Source: Aestuariimicrobium kwangyangense DSM 21549 (GTDB taxonomy: Bacteria; Actinomycetota; Actinomycetes; Propionibacteriales; Propionibacteriaceae). Taken from it: DNA of 64,000 nucleotides. Below the pieces are notes generated by a model. It made no database searches, had not been told where the DNA came from, and saw nothing but the letters and a program-made list of their open reading frames with translations. A program made the position numbers and the translations under genes. The stretch is from assembly GCF_000421525.1 (NCBI RefSeq), contig NZ_ATXE01000002.1, positions 248,001 through 312,000 of the forward strand, read 5' to 3'. Positions 7,601 through 15,288 of the stretch are shown piece by piece (position 1 is the first letter of the stretch; every line of letters begins with the position of its first letter).

Positions 7601-7665
7601 GCGCCGGGCTCATCTAGTGAGCCAGTCCACTGGACGTGCGTGTCCCCTACGTCACCCACGAGCAC
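7597..7665 (-). CDS. 22-aa upstream micro-ORF
   Basis: A perfect AAGGAGG (about 7669–7675, minus strand) precedes GTG 7665. A second in-frame GTG is at 7659. The micro-ORF reads VLVGDVGDTHVQWTGSLDEPGA and ends in a TGA overlapping the ATG of the next gene. It may serve only to deliver ribosomes to that gene. A related stretch at 11214–11288 encodes a similar peptide, but the differences are not biased to silent positions. The peptide itself may therefore not be what is conserved. Confidence 0.35.
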   Translation of the reverse strand: MLVGDVGDTHVQWTGSLDEPGA

Positions 7666-7669
7666 GATC
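7617..7669. repeat. repeat B, copy 1
   Basis: A 53-bp segment aligns without gaps to 11237–11289, with 45 of 53 positions identical by hand count. It lies immediately upstream of the paralogous membrane-protein pair. Confidence 0.7.
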
Positions 7670-7711
7670 CTCCTTGACCAGCATTCTACCGATCAGGCCC
7701 ACCAACGCCGG

Positions 7712-8344
7712 CTAACGCTTCGCGACCTCGTTGATCGCCGTCCCCTGCGGCAACCTCAGGGCCCCACGTCGGAGCTGGCCACAGATGGCCCAGTAGACCT
7801 CCAGGTCACTGACCTCGAGGTTCTCGACCACGTCTTGGCCGCCGACGAACAATGGGACTCGGTAGCCCACGCACTGGTCGCGGCGCAAGGGCAGGGCGTC
7901 GCCGTTGGTCGATGACCATGAATCAAAGAATCCCGTTGCCAACGCGGCGTCTGCGTATTCGATGAGTTCTTCGTCGTGGAACGCGACGAACGACAATGGG
8001 ATCTCCAGCGCCTCGGCTGTTCCCGGCTCGAGCAGGAGGACTTGGGGCTGCCCACCCGCGGCCCGGTCTGAGTCGACGGCGAACTGTCGCCCAAGCCAGT
8101 CGTAGCCGAATGGGCAGATACGAGTGGCGTATTCGGGAAACGCCTCGGCGATCAGAGTCAACGCCTGTGCGCCCGAGGCCTCGTCGTGGATGCGGTAAAG
8201 GCCCCCTCCCAAGGTCGCGCCGGCGAACTCCGCAGCGAACTCCAGGTAGCCGGCGACGGTGGCGAGACGTTCGTGTTGCCACATCGAGCCCGCCAGCACG
8301 TCGTCCCGCAGCGGGGCATAGGCGGCGCGGAAACGTTGGAACAT
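7712..8344 (-). CDS. T6SS Tdi1/DUF1851-type immunity protein
   Basis: Family hallmarks are present: GGLYRIHD near residue 50, FPEYATRICPFGYDWLGRQFAVD, LEPGTAEALEIP, CVGYRVPLFVGG and a closing LEVSDLEVYWAICGQL. In the Tde1/Tdi1 pair, proteins of this family neutralise a DNase effector; related genes occur widely in toxin–immunity loci. I chose ATG 8344 (MFQRFRAAYA), which has GAGAGGAC 5 bases upstream; this gives 210 residues with a GAD-like N-terminal part. The leader region is repeat A, shared with the recombinase/barstar cassette. No cognate toxin is adjacent. Confidence 0.75.
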   Translation of the reverse strand: MFQRFRAAYAPLRDDVLAGSMWQHERLATVAGYLEFAAEFAGATLGGGLYRIHDEASGAQALTLIAEAFPEYATRICPFGYDWLGRQFAVDSDRAAGGQPQVLLLEPGTAEALEIPLSFVAFHDEELIEYADAALATGFFDSWSSTNGDALPLRRDQCVGYRVPLFVGGQDVVENLEVSDLEVYWAICGQLRRGALRLPQGTAINEVAKR

Positions 8345-8384
8345 CCGAAGTCCTCTCACCAGATCGTCGCTGAGATCACGTAAG

Positions 8385-8536
8385 CCACGTCGCCATCGCG
8401 TTCTCTCCCCACTCCCCCGCACCGGAATCTGAGGTCACCGGTTTTGCCTATGCACAGGCTAGGTACTGAGGGGGTTACGTACACACGCGGGACCGGAGGA
8501 TCCAGGGCCGGTCACTCTGCCGATCCGGACCATCGT
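8385..8536. repeat. repeat A, copy 2
   Basis: This copy aligns with 3025–3196. On the minus strand it still carries a start like that of the recombinase (M-A-T-W), but a TGA follows after six codons. It seems to supply the promoter and leader of the Tdi1-like gene. An imperfect 14-bp palindrome (GCCTATGCACAGGC) at 8446–8459 is present only in this copy. Confidence 0.55.
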
Positions 8537-8600
8537 CACAGCAGTTCGTCGGGAGTGGTCCTGACCCGCGAGGTTCGCTTGGTAGATCCCGTTGGACGGT

Positions 8601-9386
8601 TCAGAACTGGGTGAAGGAATGGGCTGCGAAGACGAGCCAACCTAGGGGCCCGAACAACCACAGCCAGCCCACCACACGCCCAAGCCGGGTTCGCGGCCTC
8701 ATTGCCTCGGAGACCACTGTGCTTGGCCACGCCCCGTTGGGCGTGAGGGGCGTGATCCTGTCAGAGCAGGTGTCCGTGGAGAGTGCGACAAGGAAGACGT
8801 AGGCCAGTGCTCCGGCCGTGAGCAGCAGCGGATTGGTGAAGCCCGCCACCAACATCACGACACAACTTGCCGCGTAACCCGCAACCAGCAGTCCGGTGAA
8901 CCAACCTGCCCTGTGTCGGTCCTCGCCGAGAGGGACCACCCCTGAAGACGCGCGTCCGCGGTGTCCCCACGCCACCAGCCTGTGTGGTGCGCCTCCGTGC
9001 GCACGGCTGATGCTCATCACAGTCCGGAAGAATGAGTGCTCGACGGAGAATCTGTTGCCGCAGATGCCGTGGATGGCGTCAACGACCGCCGCCAGGTCTC
9101 CTCTGGATGGACCTAGGGTGTCCATCCAGACCAGGAAGCCGCCTGCGGCGGATCCTGCCTGAACCACATGGCCGCTGCGGAGTTCGATCGTGAGCAGGAG
9201 ATGCCGCGGAGTCACCCACAGGCGTGAGGTCGACTTGAGATGCCCAGTCTTCTCAACCTCGCTGAGGAGGGCGTCCACCGCTTGCTCGGCGATGGCGGGC
9301 GTGTGACGCTCGGAGCGGGGCATGGCCATCTCGGCGTTGCCGCTGTAGAGCTGCCATGGCCCAGGGCGCTGGGCATCCGCCTTCAT
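8601..9386 (-). CDS. hypothetical protein with C-terminal membrane spans
   Basis: The first ~160 of 261 residues form a soluble domain with alternating strands (SRLWVTPRHLLLTIELRSGHVVQAG) and helices. Three hydrophobic segments follow at about 165–182, 185–202 and 238–258. The topology suggests a cytoplasmic domain tethered to the membrane. GGGGATCG precedes ATG 9386. No family recognised. The gene stands alone between repeat A and the next membrane protein. Confidence 0.5.
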   Translation of the reverse strand: MKADAQRPGPWQLYSGNAEMAMPRSERHTPAIAEQAVDALLSEVEKTGHLKSTSRLWVTPRHLLLTIELRSGHVVQAGSAAGGFLVWMDTLGPSRGDLAAVVDAIHGICGNRFSVEHSFFRTVMSISRAHGGAPHRLVAWGHRGRASSGVVPLGEDRHRAGWFTGLLVAGYAASCVVMLVAGFTNPLLLTAGALAYVFLVALSTDTCSDRITPLTPNGAWPSTVVSEAMRPRTRLGRVVGWLWLFGPLGWLVFAAHSFTQF

Positions 9387-9554
9387 CGAGAACGATCCCC
9401 GCGCGGCCCGCTGTCGGCGACAAACACTAGGAGGGTGTCGATCTCAGGTGGAGCGAAGCCACAGCCTGGGGCTTGGATCCCATGGCCCGGCATCACTGCA
9501 ATCGGGCGACTTCTCAGCATCGCCTGAGAATACCGGTTCCGGTAGCGGCCACAG

Positions 9555-9995
9555 TCATCGTGCGTGTCGAGGAGGGGGTGGATTGTCTGGATCCACGGGC
9601 TCCCGCATGTCGTCTTCGATGGGAGCACGACAGTGCTTTGACACGCACCTGAGGACGCTTGCATACCCCCATGGAGTGCCAGCATAAACGGTAAAGAAGA
9701 CCGTTGATCCATCCATAAGAGCGAGTTTGAAGTGGTCGTCTCCGTACGGAACCACCTTCAGGACTGAATCCACCTCGATCCACGGGCCACTGGGCGTACG
9801 AATCCGCGAACCAACAATGAGGAAGCTCTTGCGAACAAGGGAGATGTAGATCGGCGTCAAGATGACTGCAGAAAACACGAGCCCCACTACCGATGGAACA
9901 TCTCGATAGTAGGCGACTATTCCGATCCAATACGCGAGGCAGCCTGTGCAGATGAACATAGCCAACACAGTTGCTCCGGGCATGATCAACTTCAT
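9555..9995 (-). CDS. small membrane protein with possible PH-like domain
   Basis: Two hydrophobic segments at about residues 8–28 and 34–52 are followed by a ~70-residue strand-rich domain (FLIVGSRIRTPSGPWIEVDSV, LVFTVYAG-like pattern). The tail is Pro-rich and acidic. This layout resembles bacterial membrane proteins with a PH-like domain. It is similar to the proteins at 14635–15075 and 17747–18250. Function unknown. Confidence 0.5.
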   Translation of the reverse strand: MKLIMPGATVLAMFICTGCLAYWIGIVAYYRDVPSVVGLVFSAVILTPIYISLVRKSFLIVGSRIRTPSGPWIEVDSVLKVVPYGDDHFKLALMDGSTVFFTVYAGTPWGYASVLRCVSKHCRAPIEDDMREPVDPDNPPPPRHAR

Positions 9996-10411
9996 ATGGC
10001 TCCATCCTCACCAACACCACCGGCCCGGCTGGCGGCGCAAACAACGGACCGCCCAAGTGGGCCGGCACGTTCGTGGGCGGAACCCAGCCTAGTAGGCGTT
10101 CGCGACTGTGGGTAGGGAGAGGGCGGCGCAGAGGGGCTCCCCGAGCGTGTCCCCTTCCCTAGAGCGCTGGTGAGCACAGTTCCTTGTCGCCGGAGGGCTG
10201 ACGAGAGCAGAGCCGCCTCAGGATTGTGACGCCCGTGCCGTGGTTACGATGAGAGGGCAGGTATGCGATTCGTGGGCACCAGCTCCCAGTGGGCCGCGGG
10301 ATCTCCGTCTGTGCGTCGGCTTCGAAGTCCCTCGGCCGACGTGAGCACGAGGAACGAGCCCACATTCGCGGCTACAGCGAGTGCGCACTCTGGCGGGACC
10401 AAATCTGCCGC
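9996..10411. other. 416-bp gap, nothing recognised
   Basis: I found no convincing gene on either strand and no clear repeat. The open frames are short, Arg/Pro-rich and lack ribosome-binding sites. Confidence 0.35.
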
Positions 10412-11017
10412 CTAGTCCAAGCCACCGAGGGTCGGGTCAGTCCACCAGGTAACTCGGGGATTCAGTTCCGCAGCGAGGGTTGCGAATTTCAGGTCGTCCA
10501 TTTCGAATCCCTGACCATCAACGAAGAAGACGCTTCGCTCGAAGCCTCCTGCCAGAGTCATCATCATGTCCGACAGTGAGCCGAACTCAATTGGGTGTTC
10601 GGTCTCTTCAATGCGGAAGTGACGCATCGGCCGGGACGGATCTCCAAAGTCAACTAGGTAGAAGTCCCCACCGCCGTTGGCGAACAGGGGAAGCCAGCTC
10701 GGTCTCCACCGGGGGTCGCTGTCAAACGCACGGTAATTGTGAATCGCGTCCTCAATCGAGAGGAAGTAGAAGCCCGGGAAGATCTGAAGGCCATCCAGTC
10801 TGAGTCCAGAAGTTCGGGTGCCATCGCGCCAAGAGTAAATCGCTTCGGTCTGCGCATCAGCGGGCAGCCCCGCCGCTTGGAGAAATTGTCTGGTCTGAGT
10901 CGGGCTCAACCCAGGCTGCAACGCCTCCAAGGTCGCGCCACGGCCTAGCCTCTCCAGGCCACTCTGGACGCGGGACAAAACCTGAAGCGTGGCAGAGATC
11001 ACGGCCAAAGTTAACAT
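10412..11017 (-). CDS. SUKH (SMI1/KNR4-like) immunity protein
   Basis: I chose ATG 11017 (MLTLAVISATL), giving 201 residues. The SUKH pattern is visible: a helical start (LSPTQTRQFLQAAGLPADAQTEAIYSW), then FYFLSIEDAIHNYRAF, then WLPLFANGGGDFYLVDFG, the characteristic strand pair that follows the 'W-x-P-h-h' signature. SUKH proteins are the commonest immunity superfamily in contact-dependent and polymorphic toxin systems. No toxin is adjacent. Confidence 0.75.
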   Translation of the reverse strand: MLTLAVISATLQVLSRVQSGLERLGRGATLEALQPGLSPTQTRQFLQAAGLPADAQTEAIYSWRDGTRTSGLRLDGLQIFPGFYFLSIEDAIHNYRAFDSDPRWRPSWLPLFANGGGDFYLVDFGDPSRPMRHFRIEETEHPIEFGSLSDMMMTLAGGFERSVFFVDGQGFEMDDLKFATLAAELNPRVTWWTDPTLGGLD

Positions 11018-11271
11018 TGAAGGGCCCCGACAACGACTCCGTCGCTCTGAATGAGTCTGCTTCCACTCCCCTAGCCGGTTGGGCAGGGTTGGCGCGCGGC
11101 TCAACGAGCGCTCCGAGTAGCTCGACAAGGAGCCGAGGGCGTTGGTGGCGGCCCGACATAGAGGGTGAAGAAGACCTTGACCGATCAAAAGGCTCGAGCT
11201 TGAAGCGGCCGTCTCATACGTCCAGCACGTTCACTGGTGAGCCAGGCAACCGGACGAGCGTGTCCCCTATG
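11018..11271. other. intergenic with repeat B copy 2 and a micro-ORF
   Basis: The right part holds repeat B (11237–11289) and a 24-codon frame on the minus strand (11214–11288, MVLIGDIGDTLV...). That frame starts inside the 3' end of the upstream secreted-protein gene. The remaining sequence shows nothing I can name. Confidence 0.35.
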
Positions 11272-11289
11272 TCACCGATGAGCACCATC
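11237..11289. repeat. repeat B, copy 2
   Basis: This is the second copy of the 53-bp segment at 7617–7669 (45 of 53 positions identical). It overlaps the last codons of the secreted protein gene and lies upstream of the SUKH gene. Confidence 0.7.
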
Positions 11290-11898
11290 TTCCGAGCTTT
11301 CGCTAACGGCCTGGGCGAAATCCTTGACGACCTTGACCCTGACCGGCACGCCAATCAGCTGCTCCGCTTGCTCCTGAGTCCCCTTCCACCCTTCGGTGAC
11401 CTCAAGGGTCACCCCGTTGATCTCCGGGGTGAAGCCGACAGCAGAGATGTGGTCGGCCCAGTCAGCCGGCGCCTTTGCGATCCACTGAGCCGTGTCGCTC
11501 ACCTTCATGACTTCCTGCTCACTGCGCGGCACAACGACAACGGTCATCTCGTAGCCGCTGGCCTCAATGGCTCGGGCCAGGATCGGGTCCTTGTCCGCAC
11601 CGGGTGTGGTGACGAAGATCCGCGCCGGTCCCGTGTCCGGCAGTTGAATGCCTGCCTGTTGATCGACCGGGATCAGCTCCAAGACCTTGTTGACGGCGCC
11701 GTTCCTGATGTTTGCGGCAGGAGGTGGGACGCTCTCCTCCGGCTTCCCACCGTTGGCCTCCAGCATCTTCTTCTCCTCGGCCGTGCTCGGAGTCGAGGTC
11801 GGATCGGCCGTGGCGGGCAGCGACAGTGCCCCTGCGACAGTGAGGGAGGCGAGCAGCAGTGTGGCTCCAACCAGCCCTGCGCGACTGCGTGACGTCAT
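11272..11898 (-). CDS. secreted protein, unknown family
   Basis: The start is ATG 11898, preceded by GGAGGA at 10 bases. The N-terminus is a clear signal peptide: TSRSRAG, a hydrophobic run LVGATLLLASLTVAGALSL, and a cleavage-like PATADP. The mature part (~175 residues) begins with a low-complexity Ser/Thr/Pro linker. An alpha/beta domain follows with HISAVGFTPEINGVTLEV and VRVKVVKDF. That domain faintly recalls exported actinobacterial protease pro-regions. I see no catalytic residues. Function unknown. Confidence 0.55.
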   Translation of the reverse strand: MTSRSRAGLVGATLLLASLTVAGALSLPATADPTSTPSTAEEKKMLEANGGKPEESVPPPAANIRNGAVNKVLELIPVDQQAGIQLPDTGPARIFVTTPGADKDPILARAIEASGYEMTVVVVPRSEQEVMKVSDTAQWIAKAPADWADHISAVGFTPEINGVTLEVTEGWKGTQEQAEQLIGVPVRVKVVKDFAQAVSESSEDGAHR

Positions 11899-12132
11899 GG
11901 GAAGACAGTCCTCCATCAGGCCCAAGCCAGTCAACGCCTCAAAAGTAACGGTTTGGCACACGACGGTTCGCGGCGCGCGTGAAGGTTCACTGCTGCCGTC
12001 GCGATGAGCGCCATGACAGAGTGCGCCAGAAGCTCCCTCTCTCCACCCCCGGGGGGATGGAACCATCCTTCTCTCTCCCCAGCGCCTGGCACCAACCCGC
12101 CTCGTGGGCGGACCGGTTCGCACCGAGGAGTC
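11899..12132. other. intergenic, nothing recognised
   Basis: This gap separates the secreted protein gene from the next operon. No convincing gene, hairpin or repeat was seen. Confidence 0.3.
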
Positions 12133-12951
12133 CTAGTAGCGGATGAATGGTCCTGCGAACACCTGTTCGACCAGCGCTATCTGGTGGCTTTGGCCGAGCC
12201 GTTCCAGGAGTGCCACGAGGGTGTCCCTGGCCTCGGCCCGTTGGCGGTTGATCGGCACCTTGTCGGTGGTGCTGTCAGGAAAGTACCGAGCGAGGAACTC
12301 GGGGGTGAGCGTGGGGGAGGGATGCTGCATCGCGAGTCCTACTGCGGCCCAGCGCCATCTTTCGACTGCTCCTCGGAGCTTCACAAGGTCGCGGGCGCGG
12401 GCCAGTGCGTGACAGCCCAGAACGGTGGTGGACAGCAGCAGGGCATCGCTGACGGTGGCGAGGACATCGGTGGTCAGCGTCCACCGGTTGCCAACGAGTT
12501 CGGGAGAGTGCAGGTCCGTACGATCGGGGAACCGATACAAGGGGACGTCCAATCTGTAGGAAGGCAGGCTGGATCTCTCCCAGCCGAGCAGGTCGAGTGC
12601 GGCCCTCGGTGCGGGGTGGGCGTCCGAGATGGCAAGTTCGAGGTGGCAGTAGCTCCACCGGTTCCTGTCCAGGACGCGGTCGGTGATTCCCAGGATGAGG
12701 TGTTCGGCGGCCTCCGCCCCTTCGTCCTCCGGTGCCCGAATTCCCGGCTTGGTGCAAAGGACTGCTTGTGTCGGTGATCCGGGCGCTGCGAGGGTGATCG
12801 TGTGGTCACCCTGGCGTTCAACGATGAGGTCTGAGAGTCTCGCCACACCAGAGGCGACCAAGGTGGTGTCGTGGTAGATCTGACCCGTGAGTCCCGGGGA
12901 CTTGTCCAAGGCCGTCCAAACGGCCTCGGCGGTAACGATGTGTCGCTTCAT
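12133..12951 (-). CDS. hypothetical protein coupled to the DUF1877 gene
   Basis: The start is ATG 12951, overlapping the upstream TGA (ATGA); the product has 272 residues. It is soluble and mixed alpha/beta, with segments such as WSYCHLELAISDAHPAPRAA and a C-terminal helical region (EARDTLVALLERLGQSH). No signal or membrane segment. Tight coupling to a YfbM-like gene suggests a shared role. Unknown family. Confidence 0.5.
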   Translation of the reverse strand: MKRHIVTAEAVWTALDKSPGLTGQIYHDTTLVASGVARLSDLIVERQGDHTITLAAPGSPTQAVLCTKPGIRAPEDEGAEAAEHLILGITDRVLDRNRWSYCHLELAISDAHPAPRAALDLLGWERSSLPSYRLDVPLYRFPDRTDLHSPELVGNRWTLTTDVLATVSDALLLSTTVLGCHALARARDLVKLRGAVERWRWAAVGLAMQHPSPTLTPEFLARYFPDSTTDKVPINRQRAEARDTLVALLERLGQSHQIALVEQVFAGPFIRY

Positions 12952-13493
12952 GCCAGCAGATGAGCCACATGGGCGCGGTGCTCCGCCGCGACTCGGTAGA
13001 AGTCCACGAAGGTGAACCATTCCTCGTTGAAGATCTCCACCACCCGCCGTCGGGTCCATCGACCACCGTGGGGAGGCAGGCCCAACCGTGCCAGTTCCTT
13101 GGGATCTGCTCGGTCAACCAAGACCTGTGGATCCATTTCCTCGAGATCGCGAGCGATCGACGCCACTTGGTCAGGTTCCAGGAGCCTCCACCCACCCAGG
13201 CCAAGCACGTCGCCGGTGATCTCCGCCCCTCCGGACAGGGCAAGTGGCAACGAGCCGCTGGCAGGAATCAGTCGCTCGAACAACGCGAACCCTGTGATGT
13301 CGATGGCTCGGCCGCACAGGGGCTCGTCGGAATCGCCGGGGGAACCCGCCTCAGCGGCGGTCGGCTCATAGTAGTCGTCCTCCCACAGCATTTCGTCCCA
13401 GACGTCATCCAGCCACTCCTCTGTCTCAAGCGTGAGGTTGACGAACTCCTCCAACTCGTCGCGCGTCTTGAACGACGCACCCATCCATGACAT
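12948..13493 (-). CDS. YfbM-like DUF1877 protein
   Basis: I chose ATG 13493 (MSWMGASFKT), giving 181 residues. The middle and C-terminus follow the DUF1877/YfbM pattern. They run LALSGGAEITGDVLGLGGWRLL, then PDQVASIARDLEEMD, then a helix near the end reading FTFVDFYRVAAEHRAHVAHLL. DUF1877 proteins are small, non-enzymatic and common in toxin–immunity neighbourhoods. An acidic loop (EEWLDDVWDEMLWEDDYYE) is longer than usual. Confidence 0.6.
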   Translation of the reverse strand: MSWMGASFKTRDELEEFVNLTLETEEWLDDVWDEMLWEDDYYEPTAAEAGSPGDSDEPLCGRAIDITGFALFERLIPASGSLPLALSGGAEITGDVLGLGGWRLLEPDQVASIARDLEEMDPQVLVDRADPKELARLGLPPHGGRWTRRRVVEIFNEEWFTFVDFYRVAAEHRAHVAHLLA

Positions 13494-13786
13494 GCCCACA
13501 GCAATCCTTTGGTCGTCACCGGCAATGGCCCTACCGCACTGTCGCGCCGAGAGTACCTCCTCCGGCACGGATCGAAATCCCACCCGCACCTGCGGCCCGG
13601 ATGTTACCCGTAGATGAGAAGGTGCTTGCTCCACCTTCGGTCTGGTAGGTCGTCCTCCCATTCGCGCTAGGGTAGACGGTCTCTTGGCGAGTTTCGCTTT
13701 CGCTGAACCTTGCCCCTTCTATCTGCCGGTAGGCGGTACGGCTGCTGTCGATTGAGCGCTTCTCGCCGCAGGGGACGACGCGGACG
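13494..13786. other. intergenic, nothing firm
   Basis: A minus-strand open frame here lacks a ribosome-binding site and has Gly/Arg/Thr-biased composition. I see no other feature. Confidence 0.3.
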
Positions 13787-14446
13787 CTAGGGAGCCCCAG
13801 GCACCGGGAAGGGATCCGACTCGGCTCGGGCGTAGCCTCGGCTTGCTGCCCATGCATCAGCCATCTCGTCCATGAAGCGGTACAGACCGCTCACGTCACG
13901 GGTCTCAATCAGACGAACCAGTGTGGATTCCTCGGTTGACAACGTCGGGTAGGGCCCTGCCCCCGTGGCGCAGTCGGAAGGCCACCGGTGCCGCAACGCG
14001 AGAAAAGCCGACGCCCTCTGTGTGGCATCCTCCATCCGGTTCAGGAGAACCGCCGACATCATCCCCTGCGGGAAGAACGTGGAGTCAGCCCATCTCGTGA
14101 CATGGTCCAGTGCTTCTTCCTCCGTGCTGGGTATGCGAGGCAACATCTCTTCTGCTGCTGCCAACAACCTGTCCACGTCATAGAAGCTCTGTGAGTCCAT
14201 GCCCACGGCGGGCATGCTGACGTTGAGGCCAATGAGGGAGCTTGTGGTCATCAGCGGAAAGACGAGAGTCGAAAAACTTCCCAACCAAGAGCTCTTGCTC
14301 TCGAAGGCCACTCCACGCAGAACCCAACGAGCCCCAGGGACCGCCCATATGCGTTCCTTGATCTTCTCCAGTCCCGCGTCAGCCATGAACTTGTCCAGTG
14401 CTCGGTAATACTTGCGTCTGTCAACCTTTGGCACGGGGCTCCTCAC
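13787..14446 (-). CDS. hypothetical protein, full-length relative of the 1926–2240 fragment
   Basis: The 219-residue soluble protein starts VDRRKYYRALDKFMADAGL, a helical segment with many charges. A hydrophobic middle (LGSFSTLVFPLMTTSSLIGLNV) and a helical C-terminal half follow. Its C-terminal VSGLYRFMDEMADAWAA is shared with the fragment at 1926–2240, which defines a family repeated in this locus. The N-terminus recalls DUF4304-type proteins, but I am not sure. No catalytic motif. Probable immunity gene by context. Confidence 0.5.
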   Translation of the reverse strand: MRSPVPKVDRRKYYRALDKFMADAGLEKIKERIWAVPGARWVLRGVAFESKSSWLGSFSTLVFPLMTTSSLIGLNVSMPAVGMDSQSFYDVDRLLAAAEEMLPRIPSTEEEALDHVTRWADSTFFPQGMMSAVLLNRMEDATQRASAFLALRHRWPSDCATGAGPYPTLSTEESTLVRLIETRDVSGLYRFMDEMADAWAASRGYARAESDPFPVPGAP

Positions 14447-14634
14447 CGGTCTCGTTGTCGTCAGGAGCGCGTCGGCGATCGCGGTAGGCGGTCATGCGCG
14501 CTTGTCCTTCACGTGGACGATTGTTCCAGCTGGGGGGACCGTGGTCTTGGTGTAACCGACAGTCTTCGCTGATCCGTCGATCGGCGACATCGCAGAGCGT
14601 GCCGGCAGTAGTGCCCGACGTGCGTACTGCCCGG
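14447..14634. other. intergenic, nothing recognised
   Basis: No convincing gene, repeat or terminator seen. Confidence 0.25.
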
Positions 14635-15075
14635 TCACGCCGAGTGGATGCAGTCCTGCCACCGGCGAGCCATGGCCAAGGATTCCGTCTCGACGCGACC
14701 GACTCGACGATCGGACTCCCCCGGGAGAACCAGGCGGATCGTCCTGCTCTCAATCCCGGGTCGAAGATCAACGGTCAACTGCCCTTGCTCACCACGAGTC
14801 GGTCGCCATCTTCCCAGGGGTAGCTTCCAGTGCTGGTCTCGGATGAAGAGGGTCCTGTTGGCGACCTGATACGAGGCGATGGCAAGGATGAGAAGCGTCA
14901 GAGCACCATTCGAAGCCACGAGGAAGATGTTGTCCACAGATCTTTCTCTGACCAGCATGGGTATGTACTGGAACCACTGAGCTGCAACAATCAGCCCTCC
15001 TGGCGCGAAGACCGCACAGACGATGATCGCCGACTCGCTCACCAGCCAACGAAGTGACCCCACCCGGAAAAGCAC
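14635..15075 (-). CDS. two-span membrane protein
   Basis: The start is GTG 15075; 146 residues. Hydrophobic segments lie at about 12–32 and 52–72. A ~70-residue cytoplasmic domain follows with alternating strands (LTVDLRPGIESRTIRLVLPG) and a short C-terminal helix. The layout parallels 9555–9995 and 17747–18250. Unknown family. Confidence 0.45.
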   Translation of the reverse strand: MLFRVGSLRWLVSESAIIVCAVFAPGGLIVAAQWFQYIPMLVRERSVDNIFLVASNGALTLLILAIASYQVANRTLFIRDQHWKLPLGRWRPTRGEQGQLTVDLRPGIESRTIRLVLPGESDRRVGRVETESLAMARRWQDCIHSA

Positions 15076-15288
15076 GCCACTCCCCTACCGCTGTGGTTCC
15101 CGGGCGGAAACCGACGATGCCACTGATACAGAGCGAGCACTGCCCACCGGATGTGTCTCCGAGTGCCGCCCGGGGCGATGAGCACGCGCTGGCGCCCCTG
15201 ACCACGTATCCACGTCCGTGCGCAGCACATCGGTGGAGTAGCGATCCGGCGGCGCACGCCAGAAGGAGGCTGCTCGTATGACCATGGA
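15076..15288. other. intergenic, nothing recognised
   Basis: No convincing gene or regulatory element between the membrane protein and glgX. Confidence 0.25.

Noticed and set aside
9992-10365. Short minus-strand frames in the 416-bp gap
   Set aside because: Arg/Pro/Ser-rich, no RBS and no recognisable motif.
13531-13857. 108-codon minus-strand frame between DUF1877 and the 219-aa gene
   Set aside because: No ribosome-binding site, Gly/Thr/Arg-biased tail, overlaps the 3' end of the 219-aa gene. Possibly a toxin remnant, but not supported.
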